DNA of 19,097 nt from Quisquiliibacterium sp036525975 (GTDB lineage Bacteria; Pseudomonadota; Gammaproteobacteria; Burkholderiales; Burkholderiaceae_E), in NCBI GenBank assembly GCA_036525975.1, contig DATCZK010000022.1:1-19097 (forward strand), in the 5' to 3' direction. Positions 16,443-19,097 of the stretch are shown here, in pieces. The position numbers and the translations under genes are program-made. The notes below the pieces were generated by a model that saw only the letters and a list, made by a program, of their open reading frames with translations, did no database searches and was not told the origin of the DNA. Each line of letters opens with the position of its first letter. The first letter of the stretch is position 1.

Positions 16443-16946
16443 ATGACAACCCATCGTACCCGAACGACACGCTCGTACTGCACGTTCCCCACCTGGCTGG
16501 GGGAGGTGCTGCTCACTTCCGACGGAAGCGCGCTCACCGGCCTTTACTTCGAGGGGCAGAAGGACTACCCGCAGATCGCCCCCCACTGGCGCGCCGAGCC
16601 GAACGCGCCGCCGTTTCCCGAGGTGCGCGCGCAGTGGCGCGAGTACGAGGCGGGCGAGCGGCGCGACTTCGCGGTGGCGCTCGCGCCCGGCGGCACGGCC
16701 TTCCAGCGCGCGGTCTGGCGCGCGCTCGGCACGATCGCCTGCGGCGAGACGATCAGCTACCGCGACCTCGCCGCGCGCGCAGGCCACCCGGGCGCGGTGC
16801 GCGCCGTGGGCACCGCGGTCGGGCGCAACCCGTTGTCGGTGGTCATCCCGTGTCACCGCGTGATCGCGGCCGACGGTTCGCTCGCGGGCTACGCCGGCGG
16901 GCTCGAGCGCAAGCGGGCGCTGCTCGCGCACGAGCGGGCGTCCTGA
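16443..16946 (+). CDS. ogt: Methylated-DNA--protein-cysteine S-methyltransferase (Ogt type)
   Basis: A 167-residue suicide repair protein that takes the alkyl group from O6-alkylguanine (and O4-alkylthymine) onto its own cysteine. The acceptor Cys137 sits in VVIPCHRV (133-140). The DNA-binding part has FQRAVWRALGTIACGETISY (87-106) and the arginine-finger region RAVGTAVGRNP (120-130), and LAGYAGGLERKRALLAHE closes the domain. There is no Ada-type N-terminal regulatory domain. ATG 16443 has an excellent AAGGAG 7 nt upstream. It starts back to back with the DUF3857 gene. Confidence 0.96.
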   Translation: MTTHRTRTTRSYCTFPTWLGEVLLTSDGSALTGLYFEGQKDYPQIAPHWRAEPNAPPFPEVRAQWREYEAGERRDFAVALAPGGTAFQRAVWRALGTIACGETISYRDLAARAGHPGAVRAVGTAVGRNPLSVVIPCHRVIAADGSLAGYAGGLERKRALLAHERAS

Positions 16947-16998
16947 ACCCGCAGCCTGCGCGCGGTTTCGGTCGCGCGCGCGACGCCACAACGGGCGC

Positions 16999-17012
16999 CG
17001 CTCGAACGAGCG
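16999..17012. terminator. Small GC hairpin between convergent ogt and DUF4387 gene
   Basis: CGCTCG (16999-17004) and CGAGCG (17007-17012) form a perfect inverted repeat around AA, in the 81-nt gap between facing stops. There is no T-run and the loop is tight, so it is only a candidate for bidirectional 3'-end formation. Confidence 0.27.
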
Positions 17013-17027
17013 CGGCCAGATCGGGCG

Positions 17028-17342
17028 CTAGGCGGGCACCTCGAGGTCGAGCAGCGGCGCGTACTGCTGCGAGCCGAAGATGTCGGGGTCGCCCGCGCTC
17101 CCGCTCGGCCGCGGGCGGTAGATCGTGAACTTGATCGCGTAGCCCGGGTCGTATTGCACGTGGTCCGAGATGCGCTCGGGCGCGATCCGGTAGAGCCTGC
17201 AGATCGATTCGCGCGACAGCACGCCGCTGCGCTTGACGCGCTCGTAGTTCGCGGGGTCGCGGAAGATCACGTCGAAGGTGATCTTGTCCACCCCCGCGTT
17301 CTTGCTGCGGATCGCCTTGGCGAGTTCTGAAAGCCTGGTCAT
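17028..17342 (-). CDS. DUF4387 (AtuA-associated) small protein
   Basis: A 104-residue soluble protein matching the DUF4387 family as I know it: MTRLSELAKAIRSKNAG at the start, ITFDVIFRDPANYERVKRSGV (21-41), and a C-terminal GSAGDPDIFGSQQYAPLLDLE (81-101). This family is nearly always the second gene or the C-terminal fusion of AtuA/DUF1446 proteins; the biochemical role is unknown. ATG 17342 has GGGAA at -10 to -6. The gene follows the AtuA-family gene after a 68-nt gap and converges on ogt. An intact frame here, beside a broken partner, is worth noting. Confidence 0.88.
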   Translation of the reverse strand: MTRLSELAKAIRSKNAGVDKITFDVIFRDPANYERVKRSGVLSRESICRLYRIAPERISDHVQYDPGYAIKFTIYRPRPSGSAGDPDIFGSQQYAPLLDLEVPA

Positions 17343-17410
17343 GTTCGTTCCCGGAATCCTGTTGTTTCGAACGGCGCGCGCGGCGCGAGAGTCGGCGGGC
17401 GGCGCAGGGG

Positions 17411-18769
17411 CTAGACGCCCGCGTCGACCATGCCGCGCGGGAAGAGCTCGAGCGGGTCTTTCACCGCGATCGTGTGGTTGAGCGTCCAGCGATACGCGGC
17501 GCTCGCGGGCAGCACCTCGTCGAACGGAAACGCCACGCCGCCGGCGGTGCCCTTCACGTCGGGCAGCCGCGCGTAGAACATCTGGCGCGTTCCGGTCATC
17601 GCCACCTCCTCGGCCATCTCGCGCGTGGGCGCGACGCCCTGCACGACGATGCAAAGCTCGTGCGCCGGCGTCTTCACCGGCTCGAGCTCGCCCATCACGC
17701 CGTTGCGCCCGTACACGGTGTAGTGCAGCTCGTAGCCGGTCTCGCCGAAGCGCTCGCGGGTCTGCTGGCGCGCCCACTCGATCACCTGGTCGACGTTGGC
17801 GATCGTGTACGGGTCGCGAATGCCGACGATGCCCACGAAGCGCTCGCCCACCTTGCCCGAGCCCTCGAGCTTGACGCGAAACTCCTCGGCGGGCACGAAC
17901 GCCATGCCGGTCACGCGCGCGGTGCGCTCGGCGTGCTGCTCGTAGCGGCAGTGCGTCATGTCGAGCAGGCCGCCCGCGACGTACTCGTGATACGGGTTCG
18001 AGCGCTCGTACATCGCGTGCCCGGCCACCGAGGCCACGGTGCAGCGCTGGCCCGGGTGCATCGCCGTGACCTTCACGTCCTGCTGGGTGATCTCGCCCAG
18101 CACCGTCTCCTTCGCGGCGTAGGGCTCGGCGCAGAACGACGCGCACTCGAGCACCTTCCCCAGGTAGTACGACTCGGCCTCGGGGAAGCCGTGGTGCAGC
18201 GCCGGCGCGGCGAACACCGCGCAGTCGCTCGATCGGCCGCCGATGATCACGTCCGCGCCTTTCTCGAGCAGGTCCACGAAGGGGTGCACGCCGGCCATCG
18301 CCACGATCCGCTCGGTGGCGTCGAGCTCGGATTCGCTCAGGTCGGGGCGGCCATCCAGGCCCCGGATCGGGCTCCCGGCGCGCATGTTGGCGCGCACGCG
18401 CTCGCGGCTCACCTCGGAGTAGAAGTAGCCGACCTTGAAGCGCGGCAGCCGGTGCTTGCGCGCGAGCTCCTGGATGATGCGCACGTACATGTCGACGCGG
18501 CTGTTCGTGCCGGTGTCGCCCGACGAGCCGATGATCATCGGCACCCCGAGCCGGCGCGAGGCGAGCAGCATCTGTTCGAGGTCGTAGGTCTGTCAGTCGA
18601 GCGGGCTGGTGGAGGTGTCGCTCCCGAGCGGCACCGGGCCGATGTCGTCGCTGCCCGAGTCGGCGGCGATGTAGTCGGGCCGCTCGGCCACGCCGAGCTT
18701 GAAGCTCTCGGGCTTGAGGGGCGCGAATCCGAGGTGCCCGTTGGGGCAGATGATCTTCAGTGATTGCAT
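17411..18769 (-). pseudogene. AtuA-family (DUF1446) gene interrupted by in-frame TGA at codon 59
   Basis: Read through the TGA at 18593-18595, one frame gives 452 codons, the usual size for AtuA/DUF1446 proteins. The N-terminal piece (58 residues) has the family's CPNGHLGFAPLKP and YIAADSGSDDIGP. After the stop the same frame continues with QTYDLEQMLLASRRLGVP, then IIGSSGDTGTNSRVDMY, DVIIGGRSSDCAVFAAPAL and FPFDEVLPAS, all family-like and with no further stop. TGA is one transition away from TGG (Trp), so a point change rather than a frameshift explains it. An ATG at 18571 could restart translation, giving 386 residues, but it lacks a ribosome site and drops the N-terminal strand region. AtuA was named from the Pseudomonas acyclic-terpene (citronellol/geraniol) cluster; family function is unknown. 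It could be a real pseudogene, an assembly error, or partial readthrough (the TGA is followed by C, a leaky context). Confidence 0.86.
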
Positions 18770-18821
18770 CGTGGTTCTCGTCGTGGGTGCCGGCGCCTCG
18801 CGCGCCCTTCGATCCTCTCGT

Positions 18822-18837
18822 TGCATCGATCGTGCCA
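18822..18837 (-). promoter_or_regulatory. Sigma-54 (RpoN) -24/-12 promoter
   Basis: On the minus strand TGGCACGATCGATGCA matches the RpoN consensus TGGCACG-N4-TTGCW at every defined position but one (A for the first T of TTGC). The preceding base is C, as preferred. The GG and GC pairs have exactly the required spacing. Transcription would start near 18811, leaving a 42-nt leader before ATG 18769. Position, orientation and the accompanying IHF and inverted-repeat sites all agree. Confidence 0.82.
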
Positions 18838-18867
18838 GGTCACGGAGGGGGCGAAACTTCGCCGTGA

Positions 18868-18880
18868 AATCAAGGCCTTA
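18868..18880 (+). promoter_or_regulatory. IHF binding-site match between promoter and enhancer-like repeat
   Basis: AATCAAGGCCTTA fits WATCAANNNNTTR at all defined positions. It is centred about 63 bp upstream of the predicted sigma-54 start, the normal place for IHF to bend DNA so that an enhancer-bound activator reaches the polymerase. In such a GC-rich background an AT-rich exact match is unlikely to be chance, but binding is not shown. Confidence 0.65.
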
Positions 18881-19039
18881 TGCAACCGGACGCCGCCGGC
18901 GCCGCGACCGGCCGCCGCGCCCGCGTGCGCGCCCCACGCGCGCATTGCGCGCAAACCGCACGCCGCCACGCGGCGCCGCCGCGCCCGGTCTCGTCGGGGC
19001 ACGCGGTGCACCGGCCTTCATGGCACGCGTGGCGCCTGC

Positions 19040-19096
19040 CCGGCGGGTCGGTCCGAGTCGCTTCCCGATACACGCTTTGTCGGACCGACCCGCCGG
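19040..19096. repeat. 17-bp perfect inverted repeat, candidate enhancer (UAS) for the sigma-54 activator
   Basis: Arms CCGGCGGGTCGGTCCGA (19040-19056) and its exact complement (19080-19096) flank a 23-nt centre. Each arm ends in a small palindrome, TCGGTCCGA or TCGGACCGA, and the two palindrome centres (19052 and 19084) are 32 bp apart, about three helical turns. The repeat centre is about 257 bp upstream of the predicted start, in the range used by bacterial enhancer-binding proteins. It could instead be a repressor operator or a hairpin at the end of a gene beyond the edge. The window stops one base after it, so the right side is unseen. Confidence 0.6.
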
Positions 19097-19097
19097 A

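Larger units (their letters stand above)
18770..19097. other. Non-coding upstream region of the AtuA-family operon
   Basis: These 328 bases up to the window edge show no believable gene; open frames here are Arg/Ala-rich shadows without family features. They do hold, in order away from the ATG: a 42-nt predicted leader, a sigma-54 type promoter, an IHF-consensus site, about 160 GC-rich bases in which I see nothing, and a long inverted repeat at the edge. The start of AtuA (ATG 18769) has only a weak GAGA-type ribosome site. Confidence 0.7.

Noticed and set aside
18560..18595. TGA 18593-18595 as a selenocysteine codon
   Set aside because: No SECIS-like hairpin is evident just after the TGA and the family is not known for selenocysteine; a Trp codon change is simpler.
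18757..19073. Small minus-strand open frames upstream of the AtuA-family gene
   Set aside because: Their translations are Arg/Ala/His-rich without family features, and they lie across the promoter elements.
1..19097. CRISPR arrays, IS elements, integrases, rRNA
   Set aside because: No regularly spaced repeats, transposase/integrase motifs or rRNA sequence were found on either strand.

Overview
This is a very GC-rich window with G/C at almost every third codon position, TGA as the usual stop, and frequent GTG/TTG starts and 4-bp GTGA gene overlaps. TrmB, a DUF6394-like membrane protein, PepN, class I Fbp, single-chain pyruvate carboxylase and an AtuA/DUF4387 pair together suggest a betaproteobacterium, probably Burkholderiales-like. 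That placement is inference from gene style, not a database result.

Layout, left to right. The 3' end of uppP (1-293, +) converges on a minus-strand operon (3284 to 336) of a DUF6394-like membrane protein, a two-TM potassium channel with tandem RCK domains, and trmB. A tRNA-Gly(CCC) at 3364-3437 (+) is followed after only 3 nt by the start codon of a class II histone-deacetylase-family amidohydrolase (3441-4367, +). A minus-strand operon (10324 to 4431) then holds a kexin-like subtilase lipoprotein, a small secreted propeptide-like protein, pepN and fbp. Divergently, pyruvate carboxylase (10428-13958) and a flavin-reductase-like protein (13981-14535) run on plus. A secreted DUF3857/transglutaminase-like protein (16428-14527, -) and an Ogt-type DNA methyltransferase (16443-16946, +) start back to back, 14 nt apart. 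The right end is a minus-strand pair: an AtuA-family gene with an in-frame TGA at codon 59, and DUF4387.

Two points stand out. First, the subtilase (8687-10324) has no N-terminal propeptide. The next gene, 2 nt downstream (8196-8684), encodes a separate signal-peptide-bearing protein that looks like the missing propeptide. This matches the Aeromonas sobria ASP/ORF2 arrangement (propeptide-less kexin-like protease plus external chaperone), but here the protease appears lipid-anchored through a 12-glycine tether and pepN and fbp follow in the same operon. Second, upstream of the AtuA-family gene lies what looks like a complete sigma-54 control region: a near-consensus -24/-12 element (18822-18837), an exact IHF-consensus match (18868-18880) and a 17-bp perfect inverted repeat (19040-19096) placed like an enhancer. 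It drives a reading frame interrupted by one TGA, so the locus is either freshly inactivated, misread in assembly, or read through.

No insertion sequences, CRISPR arrays, rRNA or phage genes were seen. Apart from the 328 bases at the right edge (18770-19097) the window is densely coding.
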